Source of the DNA: a virus
Virus record (IMG/VR): IMGVR_UViG_3300044991_000938
Coordinates: 1 to 23,310 of that record
Reading direction: 5' to 3' (one strand)
Length of the DNA: 23,310 nt
Shown piece after piece: positions 7,186 to 13,925 of the stretch; position 1 is the stretch's first letter, and each line of letters opens with the position of its first letter. The position numbers were made by a program, and so were the translations under genes. The notes below the pieces were generated by a model. It was given only the letters and a program-made list of their open reading frames with translations, was not told where the DNA came from and searched no databases.

Positions 7186-7375
7186 TGTAGTTGTGATGAT
7201 GACAGCCACTGGATGGCTGGGAGACAAATCCCAACACACGTGCATTCCGTGTGACTGTGCAAAAACAGCTCAGTATTGGGCTGATAAGTACAAAGAAGCT
7301 GGATGGGATCAAACCTGGGTCGGTGGCTGGACCCATGTTGTAACCATGTTTGACGTTGCAGTGCCCGTACTTTAA
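7178..7375 (+). CDS. Small Cys/Trp-rich protein
   Basis: A 65-residue protein from ATG 7178, chosen over an in-frame ATG at 7157 because AAGGAGATT (7166-7174) lies just before it. It has a CIPCDC cluster near residue 25 and several Trp residues (AGWDQTWVGGWTHVV). The Cys cluster could bind metal, but there is no second pair to complete a zinc site. No family recognised. Confidence 0.6.
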   Translation: MSNVVVMMTATGWLGDKSQHTCIPCDCAKTAQYWADKYKEAGWDQTWVGGWTHVVTMFDVAVPVL

Positions 7376-7399
7376 CCAAACCGAATGGAGATTCGAAAA

Positions 7400-7570
7400 A
7401 TGACCACTATCTATGGAAATCTGCTGGAAAACATGTCCGTTACAGACTCTTGGAACCGTGAGATTCCAATAAGTTGTGCTGATCCGCTGGACATCATGCT
7501 AGCTATGGAAGCCGTCGAAGACGACGAAGAGCGTAATGAGATGTACGAAATTCTGTTTACCACTCACTAA
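7400..7570 (+). CDS. Small acidic protein
   Basis: A 56-residue protein, MTTIYGNLLENMSV to EMYEILFTTH, with an acidic helical C-terminal half (MEAVEDDEERNEMYE). ATG 7400 lies behind GAATGGAGATTC (7383-7394), an exact copy of the 12-base string before the gene at 6166; an in-frame ATG at 7385 overlaps that site and is rejected. Acidic small early phage proteins sometimes mimic DNA or inhibit host enzymes, but nothing specific shows that here. Confidence 0.6.
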   Translation: MTTIYGNLLENMSVTDSWNREIPISCADPLDIMLAMEAVEDDEERNEMYEILFTTH

Positions 7571-7580
7571 GGAGCCAATC

Positions 7581-7829
7581 ATGGCGATCATCAGACATGC
7601 ACGTAACCACCACGAAATCCAAGCCCAAGCACCTGCTACGGGCATGGGCATCATCGAACGCAAGTTCGCGGACGTTGTTGACAGCCTCAACCGCAAGGTT
7701 GGTGTTGTCGCTGGTACGCTGGAAGACGGCGTACGAGACGCATCCCGCCAAAAAGGCTACGACCTCGTAGTCGAGTACATGAAATCCAAAGGATTGGATA
7801 TCCAAACCGCAACCGAAGGAGGTAACTAA
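7581..7829 (+). CDS. Small orphan protein, MAIIRH paralogue 2
   Basis: An 82-residue protein starting MAIIRHARNHHEIQ, related to the product of 5565-5765. Shared features in order: MAIIRH-x-ARN, a variable linker, IIER or IVER, valine-rich middle with V-x-D, and YD-x-V-x-x-Y near the end. ATG 7581 follows AAGGAGCC; a longer in-frame reading from 7536 overlaps the previous gene and lacks a site. Followed after two bases by the 311-residue orphan gene, so probably co-translated with it. Confidence 0.8.
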   Translation: MAIIRHARNHHEIQAQAPATGMGIIERKFADVVDSLNRKVGVVAGTLEDGVRDASRQKGYDLVVEYMKSKGLDIQTATEGGN

Positions 7830-7831
7830 TC

Positions 7832-8767
7832 ATGTCAGCAGATAACATTGACGGCAACATCCTCGAACTGACCAACTTCCGCAAGGAAAAAGACCGCATC
7901 ATCAAGGCCGACAACCCGCAAGGGTTGATCAAAGGCATTGACCAGATCACCTACCGGTTCTGTCTGAACCGGCTGATCAGCGCCATGGCCTTCACATGCG
8001 TGGGCTACGGCAATAGCCAGCTCACGAAGAAGACCACGCTGGACGAAAACAAGGCCGAGATCGACTTCATCGACGGCCAGAACGTCAGCGACATTGAAGA
8101 CTACCTCAATGACAAGTCTGACTATCATGACCACACCGAAGAAGTGGGATTCAGAGAACCTGAGAAAATCAAGCCCAGCGTATTCGGCGGATACAAGCAC
8201 CTGATACGACTGGCCATCGCAGATAAGGCGATGTACGAGCGGTACCCGTTCACCGGTATCAACGGAGCTATCAAGTTCCTGCTTGAGTCAGCTCCGATGA
8301 ACAACACCAATGAGCTTATCGAAGCTACTGATGAGTTCCTCACCACCGAGGAAGAGCAGTACGGCCTCGACACAGAGCTCATCTCGGAGCTGGAGAAAGC
8401 GGTGGTCGTTCAGGACAAGGAGCGCAGCACGAACACACTGCGTGAAAACGCTCCGAAGATCATGGAGATGGTCCAACAAGGTGACAAATGCACCTTCGAG
8501 GATGCGTGGCATGATCTACCTACGCTCAACCAGTTCAAGATCCTCAAGGACTTGATGCTGGTGATCACCAAGAGCATCGCTCGCAAAAAGCTGTATGCGA
8601 AACGGAACATCCGCAACGCTGCAGACAACAGCGGAGCGGAACACGAGGCGCTGTGCCAAGCGTACGCACGCCTCAAGGAGCAGGTTGACGAGATGCGCAC
8701 CAGTTACGGCAAAGCCGTAATCGACGAAGCATTCGACAACTTCGTCCTGGCCGATAAGTACGCCTGA
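7832..8767 (+). CDS. Orphan 311-residue phage protein
   Basis: The largest gene of this early block; no family recognised. It is mostly helical and charged. Visible segments are a basic N-terminus (NFRKEKDRIIKADNP), QITYRFCLNRLISAMAFTC around residues 39-57, a helix-rich middle with EATDEFLTTEEEQYGLDTELISELEKAV (as consecutive helices), and a C-terminal helical region ending FDNFVLADKYA. No Walker, HNH or Cys motif is seen. ATG is preceded by GAAGGAGG within the previous gene, and two bases separate them from its stop. Its size and conserved-looking composition argue it is real. Confidence 0.8.
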   Translation: MSADNIDGNILELTNFRKEKDRIIKADNPQGLIKGIDQITYRFCLNRLISAMAFTCVGYGNSQLTKKTTLDENKAEIDFIDGQNVSDIEDYLNDKSDYHDHTEEVGFREPEKIKPSVFGGYKHLIRLAIADKAMYERYPFTGINGAIKFLLESAPMNNTNELIEATDEFLTTEEEQYGLDTELISELEKAVVVQDKERSTNTLRENAPKIMEMVQQGDKCTFEDAWHDLPTLNQFKILKDLMLVITKSIARKKLYAKRNIRNAADNSGAEHEALCQAYARLKEQVDEMRTSYGKAVIDEAFDNFVLADKYA

Positions 8768-8769
8768 TC

Positions 8770-9042
8770 ATGGACATGCTCGTCGGACTGGCGGGCATGG
8801 GCCTGATCGCTGCAGTAGGTCTGCTCATCCTGATGGGCAACCTACCGTACCGACTGCGCATATGGCTGCTAAACCATATGCTCATCCCCGACACGCTCAT
8901 GACAGTGCTGCTATTCTGGATGCACTGGGGCACATTCTCAGGGATGGCCATGGCCACAATGGGCGCACTCGGAGCATCTGCCATGCTCAGAGTGATGAAG
9001 CTCTGGTATCAAACAAAGGAGCAAGTTGAGTGGGCTGACTAA
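8770..9042 (+). CDS. Membrane protein, two helices
   Basis: A 90-residue protein. The first membrane segment is around residues 3-24 (LVGLAGMGLIAAVGLLILMG); a second hydrophobic stretch covers about 42-73 (LMTVLLFWMHWG through ALGASAML) and could be one long or two short helices. It ends with a charged tail (KLWYQTKEQVEWAD). It follows the previous stop by two bases. Small membrane proteins in phage early operons include holins and superinfection factors; location away from any visible lysin argues against a holin call. Confidence 0.65.
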   Translation: MDMLVGLAGMGLIAAVGLLILMGNLPYRLRIWLLNHMLIPDTLMTVLLFWMHWGTFSGMAMATMGALGASAMLRVMKLWYQTKEQVEWAD

Positions 9043-9054
9043 TCTCCTCTCTCC

Positions 9055-9080
9055 GGCCTCAGAGAAGTCCACACGAGGCC
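9055..9080 (+). other. Hairpin after the early small-gene block
   Basis: GGCCTC/GAGGCC with a 14-base loop, 13 bases after the last stop. No T-run directly follows, so terminator function is uncertain. Confidence 0.35.
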
Positions 9081-9098
9081 ACCAATAATGTATGACTA

Positions 9099-9253
9099 TA
9101 GTACTTATGTACTAGATATGCGCACATCTTCATAGTACATCTGTACTATAAAATAGGTTAAATAAAAAAAGTTGAAAATCCAAATCAATTTTGAGAAAGC
9201 GTAAATGTGTAAACCTAGTACATATGTACTAATTTTATAGTACGTATGTACTA
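9099..9253. promoter_or_regulatory. Four palindromes TAGTAC-N4-GTACTA
   Basis: Sixteen-base palindromes at 9099-9114 (centre TTAT), 9133-9148 (ATCT), 9216-9231 (ATAT) and 9238-9253 (GTAT). All four have perfect TAGTAC and GTACTA arms. Start-to-start spacing is 34, 83 and 22 bp. They lie in AT-rich DNA upstream of the replication gene, as expected for repressor operators or initiator-binding sites. No other copies with both arms were noticed elsewhere in the window; a partial echo is AGTACTGTG/CACAGTACT at 5793-5820. Confidence 0.8.
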
Positions 9254-9535
9254 CTCAATCGTTGAACAACTGCTTAAAAAATAGGCAAAAACACTTCAAA
9301 AACAGCGTTTCGGTTTTAAATTAAGTTCAAAATAAGTGTAAATTGTGTAAATCTGTAAAGATTCATGGAAAAATCTCCACACTGACACTTAAAAACACCA
9401 TTCTGTGGACGTTTCTGAAAACCCACCAACCCAGACCCTACCTAGGTTCCCACCCTCTCTTTACACTTTTACACTATTTTCTTATTTATACTAATAAGTA
9501 GAAGTATATATATACATAAAACATATACATGTCAT
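9201..9535. other. Candidate replication origin: AT-rich region with GTGTAAA repeats
   Basis: This is the rest of the non-coding stretch 9043-9631. GTGTAAA occurs at 9207-9213, 9336-9342 and 9345-9351, with a near copy CTGTAAA at 9353-9359, and in inverse orientation (TTTACAC) at 9460-9466 and 9468-9474. An AT tract (ATATATATACATAAAACATA) follows at about 9506-9525. Iteron-like repeats plus an AT-rich unwinding segment beside the primase-helicase gene are typical of phage and plasmid origins. Function is inferred. Confidence 0.45.
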
Positions 9536-9631
9536 TCCTAGCCTGGAATAGGCCCCCCCGAAAAAGCGTATTTCTGTAATAACCGCTCTGTGCTACCCTC
9601 CCTCCCCTCAAAAAACTACGGGGTTACACGT

Positions 9632-12013
9632 ATGGACATGTACTTCCTCGGCGCTGATATGCGCCTCACAAAGCGCTTCACCATCTCAAGTAAGACCAGC
9701 TACCCCAACGCGTATGAGTTCACGAGCTACCTCGAGAAGATCAACACCATTGAAGATCTGTACACACAGATCAACGCACATGCAGTTCAAGGCCATTGCC
9801 TGCTCAAGGGTGTATTGACCAGACCGCTAGTTAAGGAATCACGTGCAGGAACCACAACGCCTCTGACAACCACTAGCTGGGCTTGCCTCGACTTTGATGG
9901 GTTACCCAAGGGTGTATCAATTGAGTCGATTCTAGACATGTTTCCTGGCTTTGAAGGGGTGGATTACGTCATTCAGTACTCAGCCTCTCACGGCATAATG
10001 GGCCAGAGCGACAAAACCAAGGCGCATGTCTTCATCTTATTCGACTCGCCAGTGAATCCGGCGCTGTTGAAGCACATGTTTGCTCAACTGAACGTGCAGA
10101 TCGAAGCATTGAAGCTGAGCTTGGGCCTGACCAAGAGCCAGATGGCGCTTAGTTACATCCTCGACCCAACCGTAGCGCAGAATGACAAGCTGATTTACAT
10201 CGCACCTCCTGAGTGCACACCACCCTCACTTGACACACTCTCCACCAGAATCCTGCTGGTCAAGCGCACCAAGCGCTACGCGACATTCTTCGTAACAGCT
10301 CTACTCCCACCTGAAGCGCTCAAGACACAGGTAGAGCAGCGTATCAACGAGCTGCGTGTGGCCTCAGGCCTTGAGACACGCAAGAAGTTTGTGTATCGCA
10401 CCGATACAGAATCTGGTGTTCAGTTCATGTCCAAGCCAGACAAAGGCATCGTCACTGATACCAAGCTCGAGCGAGGATTCGCATACCTCAACCTCAACGG
10501 AGGTGATTCCTTCGCGTATTACCACCCTGAAGACAACCCGACCTACCTCTACAACTTTAAGTCAGAGCCGGTGTACAAGCTCAGCGAGATAGCACCTGAG
10601 TATTTCGTCATAGCCAAGGCGCACGCGGCTGCTCTCAAGAAGGCGGCGATTCAATCGCCCTTGACGGCGATAGCAGGTGCCACTCAGAATCTGTACTTCG
10701 TGTTTCGTGACATGAAGTCATCTCTCTACTACAACGGCATTTACAACCAAGCTACTCAGACATGGAACCTCGCACGTGCCACAAGCGAGAAAATGCTGGC
10801 TGATTTCATGACTCAGTATGGACAACCAGCCCCGGACATCATCCCAATCTGGGACCTCGTGTTTGACCCTCAGCTAGCCCCTCTGGACGTCGCACAGCGC
10901 AAGATCAACCTCTACACTGAGTCACCCTACATGAAAGCGGCTAAGGCGCGTAAAACACCTCCTGGTGACTTCTCTACGATCAAGAAAGTCATCTGGTCAG
11001 TAGTAGGATCTGATCAGGTTACATACGAGCACTTCATCAACTGGCTAGCGTTCATCATCCAGAAAAAGAACCGCACTCAGACAGCGTGGCTCTTCCAAGG
11101 TGTGCACGGCACAGGCAAGGGCACACTGATCCACCGCATACTGCGGCCACTGCTAGGTGAGCAGAACACAGCGTACCTTGAGATGAATCAGTTGGAAGAC
11201 CGCTTCAACGAACGCATGGAGAACTCACTGTTGACATTCATCGACGAGATGAGCATCGAAGACCTCGAGCATGGTTCAAAAATACTAGCCACGCTCAAGA
11301 CAATGATCACTGAGCCCATGCTCACCATCCGAAAAATGCGCGCAGCTGGGTACTTGGTGAATAACTTCAACAACTACGTACTGTGCTCCAACAGCAACAA
11401 GCAGGTCACCATCGAGGGCACTGACAGGCGGTACAACGTAGGTCTTTTCCAGACCACCCCTATCAAGCTGTCTGACGAGGAGGTAGACGAGCTGATCCCA
11501 GCTGAGCTTGAGAGCTTCACTCAATTTCTTCAGCAGTACCCACTCAACGAGGCCAAAGCGCGCCGCGTGCTGGAAAATGCGGCACGTCGCGACATCAAGG
11601 ACGCTTCGCTGACATCTATCGACAAGATCAGCAAGAACATCATTGATGGTGATCTGGAGGAGCTGCACTCTTACATCGTGGACATCAACCAAGCGCAGGG
11701 CAAGACGATGATCACAGCTCAGATGTACAAGGAGCTGATGCACAACATCCTACTGAATGAATGGGCTTCACTCAGCAGAGAAGAGCTGCAGCTGATCTTT
11801 GCACACACAGTGGGTGACATACCCACCAGCCCGGCCAAGTTCTCGAGGTTCTGCAACCACCACAACATCAAAATCGTACCGGTGAACAGAGGATCTGCCA
11901 CATTCCGTGGCATGAAGATCAACTGGTCAACGGGCACAGACCCTGCTTGGTACGCAGATGCCAAGGCTGAGATCATAGCGTCCAAGCAGCCCAAACTCAG
12001 GAGCGTAGCGTGA
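9632..12013 (+). CDS. Primase-helicase, AEP plus D5-like SF3 helicase
   Basis: A replication initiator-type fusion that can synthesise primers and unwind DNA. Numbered from a possible GTG at 9590 (subtract 14 for the preferred ATG at 9632): an archaeo-eukaryotic primase-like N-domain has ACLDFDG (DFD 101-103) and SASH 131-134 with KAHVFILFD 144-152. The C-terminal SF3 ATPase (DUF5906/D5-like) has Walker A GVHGTGKGT at 504-512, Walker B LTFIDEM at 548-554, sensor LCSNS at 598-602 and arginine-finger region TDRRYN at 611-616. It is 793 residues from 9632. Neither start has a strong ribosome site; GGGG lies nine or so bases before 9632, and nothing before 9590. It lies immediately downstream of the candidate origin. 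Confidence 0.9.
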   Translation: MDMYFLGADMRLTKRFTISSKTSYPNAYEFTSYLEKINTIEDLYTQINAHAVQGHCLLKGVLTRPLVKESRAGTTTPLTTTSWACLDFDGLPKGVSIESILDMFPGFEGVDYVIQYSASHGIMGQSDKTKAHVFILFDSPVNPALLKHMFAQLNVQIEALKLSLGLTKSQMALSYILDPTVAQNDKLIYIAPPECTPPSLDTLSTRILLVKRTKRYATFFVTALLPPEALKTQVEQRINELRVASGLETRKKFVYRTDTESGVQFMSKPDKGIVTDTKLERGFAYLNLNGGDSFAYYHPEDNPTYLYNFKSEPVYKLSEIAPEYFVIAKAHAAALKKAAIQSPLTAIAGATQNLYFVFRDMKSSLYYNGIYNQATQTWNLARATSEKMLADFMTQYGQPAPDIIPIWDLVFDPQLAPLDVAQRKINLYTESPYMKAAKARKTPPGDFSTIKKVIWSVVGSDQVTYEHFINWLAFIIQKKNRTQTAWLFQGVHGTGKGTLIHRILRPLLGEQNTAYLEMNQLEDRFNERMENSLLTFIDEMSIEDLEHGSKILATLKTMITEPMLTIRKMRAAGYLVNNFNNYVLCSNSNKQVTIEGTDRRYNVGLFQTTPIKLSDEEVDELIPAELESFTQFLQQYPLNEAKARRVLENAARRDIKDASLTSIDKISKNIIDGDLEELHSYIVDINQAQGKTMITAQMYKELMHNILLNEWASLSREELQLIFAHTVGDIPTSPAKFSRFCNHHNIKIVPVNRGSATFRGMKINWSTGTDPAWYADAKAEIIASKQPKLRSVA

Positions 12014-12014
12014 A

Positions 12015-12191
12015 ATGAAGGCTCACTTAGTAACGTGTGAAATTTGTGGTAAGCCCAAAGGCCGCTGGTTTGACCATACTGAGTGCTCAAAAATTAAGCA
12101 GGTACAGCACGCTAACGACAAGCGGGCGAAATCAGATAACAAGTACACAGAGCAGCACATCAGTGGCCTGCTAAAAAACATAGGAGAGTGA
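12015..12191 (+). CDS. Small zinc-finger protein
   Basis: A 58-residue protein, MKAHLVTCEICGKPKGRWFD onward. C8-x2-C11-x9-H21-x2-C24 forms a plausible single zinc site, followed by a basic helical tail (KIKQVQHANDKRAKSDNK). It starts one base after the replication gene's stop, with AGGAG in the end of that gene. Likely nucleic-acid binding; no named family. Confidence 0.65.
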   Translation: MKAHLVTCEICGKPKGRWFDHTECSKIKQVQHANDKRAKSDNKYTEQHISGLLKNIGE

Positions 12192-12192
12192 A

Positions 12193-12363
12193 ATGACTGA
12201 TTACAAACACTTGTACCAAGGATTCTTCGACGAGCTCAAGGACGAGGGTCTATCAGACACTGACGCATCAGAAGCAGCTCACGAGCGCTTCACTGAAGCC
12301 ATCGCAGATCAGATTGACACAGCGTGGCAGCAGTACAAGGACTCTAAATGGGAGAACGGGTGA
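12193..12363 (+). CDS. Small acidic helical protein
   Basis: A 56-residue protein, MTDYKHLYQGFFDELKDEG to QYKDSKWENG. Acidic, predicted helical throughout, no motif. ATG follows TAGGAGAGTGAA, and the stop overlaps the next start in TGATG. It is part of a closely coupled series from 12015 to 13263. Confidence 0.6.
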   Translation: MTDYKHLYQGFFDELKDEGLSDTDASEAAHERFTEAIADQIDTAWQQYKDSKWENG

Positions 12364-12509
12364 TGATCCTGAACATTGTCTACATAATTCTTGGCATAGC
12401 AGCACTGCTGATGATCTGGCTTGTACTGTGCAGCGGCATCAACAACATTGACATCCAGGACAACGACGATCAGATCGTCAAAGATCTGGTCAAAAAGTAC
12501 GGAGGTTAA
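12363..12509 (+). CDS. Small single-span membrane protein
   Basis: A 48-residue protein. Residues 2-23 (ILNIVYIILGIAALLMIWLV) are one membrane helix, followed by an acidic soluble tail (NNIDIQDNDDQIVKDLVKKY). Start overlaps the previous stop by one base. Function unknown. Confidence 0.6.
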   Translation: MILNIVYIILGIAALLMIWLVLCSGINNIDIQDNDDQIVKDLVKKYGG

Positions 12510-12511
12510 AA

Positions 12512-12715
12512 ATGATTGACGAGCTGGAGAGGCTGCAGCTAGAGATTGAGGAGCGCACTCGCGTCTCACGGGAAATCATCAGCTACCTGCGCGGAATGCA
12601 GGCCAGGGTAGACACTCTGAGTCTGAAGAACGACCACCTGAGCGCAGAAAACAGTGCCATGCGGGCCATCCTCACGCGTGAGTTCAGTAACTGGAAAGCA
12701 AAGGTGTACCAATGA
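12512..12715 (+). CDS. Small coiled-coil protein
   Basis: A 67-residue protein made almost entirely of heptad-pattern helix (MIDELERLQLEIEERTR, then VDTLSLKNDHLSAENSAM). GGAGG inside the end of the previous gene supports ATG 12512. It overlaps the next gene by four bases (ATGA). Such proteins are usually dimeric; partner unknown. Confidence 0.65.
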   Translation: MIDELERLQLEIEERTRVSREIISYLRGMQARVDTLSLKNDHLSAENSAMRAILTREFSNWKAKVYQ

Positions 12716-12894
12716 GTAACGAATTAGCGGCCATATTGATCGGCATACTTTTGGCGGTAGCGTTATTTGGGGTAGTGCAATTCCTTCAAGACAATCGTAA
12801 CTTCCAGTCAGAAATTGTCGAAGTCTGCGCGAAGCGTGGGTTCGTCCAAGATGACAACACCCGTGTCCTCTGCCAAGTGGAGGCAAAGAAATGA
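12712..12894 (+). CDS. Small membrane-anchored protein
   Basis: A 60-residue protein with an N-terminal helix at about 5-25 (LAAILIGILLAVALFGVVQF) and a soluble tail with two Cys (VEVCAKRG, VLCQVEAKK). An N-terminal anchor followed by a short periplasmic-type domain recalls i-spanins, but the length and the absence of a lysin nearby make that weak. It overlaps both neighbours by four bases. Confidence 0.6.
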   Translation: MSNELAAILIGILLAVALFGVVQFLQDNRNFQSEIVEVCAKRGFVQDDNTRVLCQVEAKK

Positions 12895-12932
12895 CTGAAA
12901 TCTTTTGGCTCGAAAAATGGGCGAAGCGCTAA
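12891..12932 (+). CDS. Possible 13-residue peptide
   Basis: Reads MTEIFWLEKWAKR. ATG overlaps the previous stop (ATGA) and GGAGG lies eight bases upstream, so ribosomes would initiate here. It could be a coupling peptide for the gene at 12935 or a degraded gene. Too short to judge by composition. Confidence 0.3.
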   Translation: MTEIFWLEKWAKR

Positions 12933-12934
12933 GC

Positions 12935-13045
12935 ATGGCCCTGATCCTCACCATCTTCATGTCCGCCCCGCCCCAGCCCGCACCACCTCAAGGCTGGCTG
13001 GACTGCGGATTTACAAAACAAAACGTCTACAGGTGCAAGCCATGA
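12935..13045 (+). CDS. Small proline-rich protein
   Basis: A 36-residue product, MALILTIFMSAPPQPAPPQG, ending NVYRCKP with two Cys. Hydrophobic start followed by a Pro-rich stretch suggests an exported or anchored peptide; there is no clear lipobox. No strong ribosome site, so translation may depend on the upstream minigene. Overlaps the next start by four bases. Confidence 0.4.
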   Translation: MALILTIFMSAPPQPAPPQGWLDCGFTKQNVYRCKP

Positions 13046-13263
13046 GCACCGCTAACCTAGCAAGACTCGTGATTACCTTAGTAGCGGCATGTTTCTTCGT
13101 GGTGGGCTACGCTTTCGGTGTCAACTCGCACCAACCCTACCACTGCCCCGAAGTCCAGGGCGGCAAGGTCACACAGACCATCGACAGCACGACCGGACAG
13201 ATGTGTATCTACATCCCGAGCAAGACAGTCGGGCAGAAGACCATGAAGGTCACGCTGCGGTAA
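13042..13263 (+). CDS. Small exported or membrane-anchored protein
   Basis: A 73-residue protein with a membrane helix at about 9-30 (LVITLVAACFFVVGYAFGV) and a soluble part with two Cys (YHCPEVQGG and GQMCIYIPS) that could form a disulfide outside the cytoplasm. The start ATG at 13042 overlaps the previous stop; an in-frame GTG at 13033 is the alternative. Function unknown; last gene before the attC-like region. Confidence 0.6.
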   Translation: MSTANLARLVITLVAACFFVVGYAFGVNSHQPYHCPEVQGGKVTQTIDSTTGQMCIYIPSKTVGQKTMKVTLR

Positions 13264-13271
13264 CGATCAAC

Positions 13272-13321
13272 GGGCCGCTCACCTCAACAGGAGAGGTTGA
13301 TGCAGGGATGCTTCGCGGCCC
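13272..13321 (+). other. Nested inverted repeats before the cassette-like genes
   Basis: GGGCCGC (13272-13278) pairs with GCGGCCC (13315-13321); inside, ACCTC (13281-13285) pairs with GAGGT (13293-13297). It ends seven bases before the ribosome site of the next gene. It lacks the R/L box pattern of attC and has no T-run. Confidence 0.4.
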
Positions 13322-13337
13322 ACCAGAGGAGATTGAA

Positions 13338-13535
13338 ATGGAAGATGAATGCGATCAACACCGCCTGGATTGGCTGGAAGAAAAAGCCAGCAAGGGGCAA
13401 GTGCAAATTGCCAAATCCCTGCTTGGAACTGGCTATGAAGTGGCAATTCTCAGAAAAGCCGGGGCGACCACTGTTGATGTGTACAGAGGGACGTTACGAG
13501 ATGCAATCGACGGGGCTATGGGTGACTACGCCTAA
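13338..13535 (+). CDS. Small orphan protein upstream of attC-like site A
   Basis: A 65-residue protein, MEDECDQHRLDWLEEKASKG to DAIDGAMGDYA. GGAGATT at 13328-13334 supports the ATG; it is the same extended ribosome site used in the first early block. The stop codon lies inside GCCTAAC, the outer box of the following attC-like structure. The second half (GYEVAILRKAGATTVDVYRG) looks like a beta-hairpin followed by a helix. No family recognised. Confidence 0.65.
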   Translation: MEDECDQHRLDWLEEKASKGQVQIAKSLLGTGYEVAILRKAGATTVDVYRGTLRDAIDGAMGDYA

Positions 13536-13598
13536 CGCCAGCTTCAGCCGAGAGCCGGAGCGCAGCGGAGGCGAATCGGCTGGAAGCGATAGTTATAA
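13530..13598 (-). other. attC-like site A
   Basis: Read on the minus strand it ends in GCGTTAGGC, matching the integron core GTTRRRY (R', 13530-13536). Inner L boxes GCTTCAGCCGA (13541-13551) and TCGGCTGGAAGC (13576-13587) pair perfectly except for one extra G on the plus strand, the extrahelical base typical of the recombinogenic attC bottom strand. The outer boxes pair TAAC (13533-13536) with GTTA (13592-13595), and unpaired four-base spacers separate the boxes. The loop contains AGCGCAGCGGAG. The 5' outer box (TTATAAC on the minus strand) departs from RYYYAAC. Confidence 0.7.
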
Positions 13599-13609
13599 CT
13601 GGATGAGCC

Positions 13610-13846
13610 ATGAACAGACCTGAACGCTTTTACAACGTGAGCCAGACGCAGTTGAGCATTGCGCGCCATTACGGCGGCATAAAGTTCAACGGCGCGGATT
13701 ACCACTACGACGCAGAAAGCGACACGCTGACGCGCATGGATGTCTGGAAAGCGCGCATCGCAAGTTGCAAGGAAGAAGGCGACAAAGCCGCGCGGGCGGA
13801 ACGTGAGAAATGGACGAAGGCGCAAGACAGTTTCGCTAGGTTCTAA
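13610..13846 (+). CDS. Small orphan protein between two attC-like sites
   Basis: A 78-residue protein, MNRPERFYNVSQTQLSIARH onward. It has a compact first half (YGGIKFNGADYHYDAESDTL) and a charged helical end (AARAEREKWTKAQDSF). It resembles small accessory phage and prophage proteins by pattern only. The stop is inside TTCTAACGC, the start of site B. No strong ribosome site is seen before ATG 13610 (GGATGAG only), so expression may rely on read-through translation. Confidence 0.6.
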   Translation: MNRPERFYNVSQTQLSIARHYGGIKFNGADYHYDAESDTLTRMDVWKARIASCKEEGDKAARAEREKWTKAQDSFARF

Positions 13847-13904
13847 CGCTGGCGTAACCGGCGCGTAGCGAAGCGGAGCGTCCGCGTTGACGCAAATGTT
13901 AGGC
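13841..13904 (-). other. attC-like site B
   Basis: Read on the minus strand: R'' GCCTAAC (13898-13904, perfect RYYYAAC), spacer ATTT, L'' GCGTCAAC, loop, L' GTTACGC, spacer CAGC, R' GTTAGAA (13841-13847, one mismatch to GTTRRRY). The L boxes pair apart from one extra base (C on the minus strand, G on the plus), as in canonical attC. The loop has AGCGAAGCGGAG, 11 of 12 bases shared with site A. This is the better of the two sites. It is about 64 bp, within the usual 57-141 bp range of attC. Confidence 0.75.
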
Positions 13905-13925
13905 AGACAACCGAAGGAGATGGGA

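Noticed and set aside
12712-13263. Holin/spanin lysis cassette
   Set aside because: Single-span small proteins are present but no endolysin, lipobox or typical embedded Rz/Rz1 arrangement was found.
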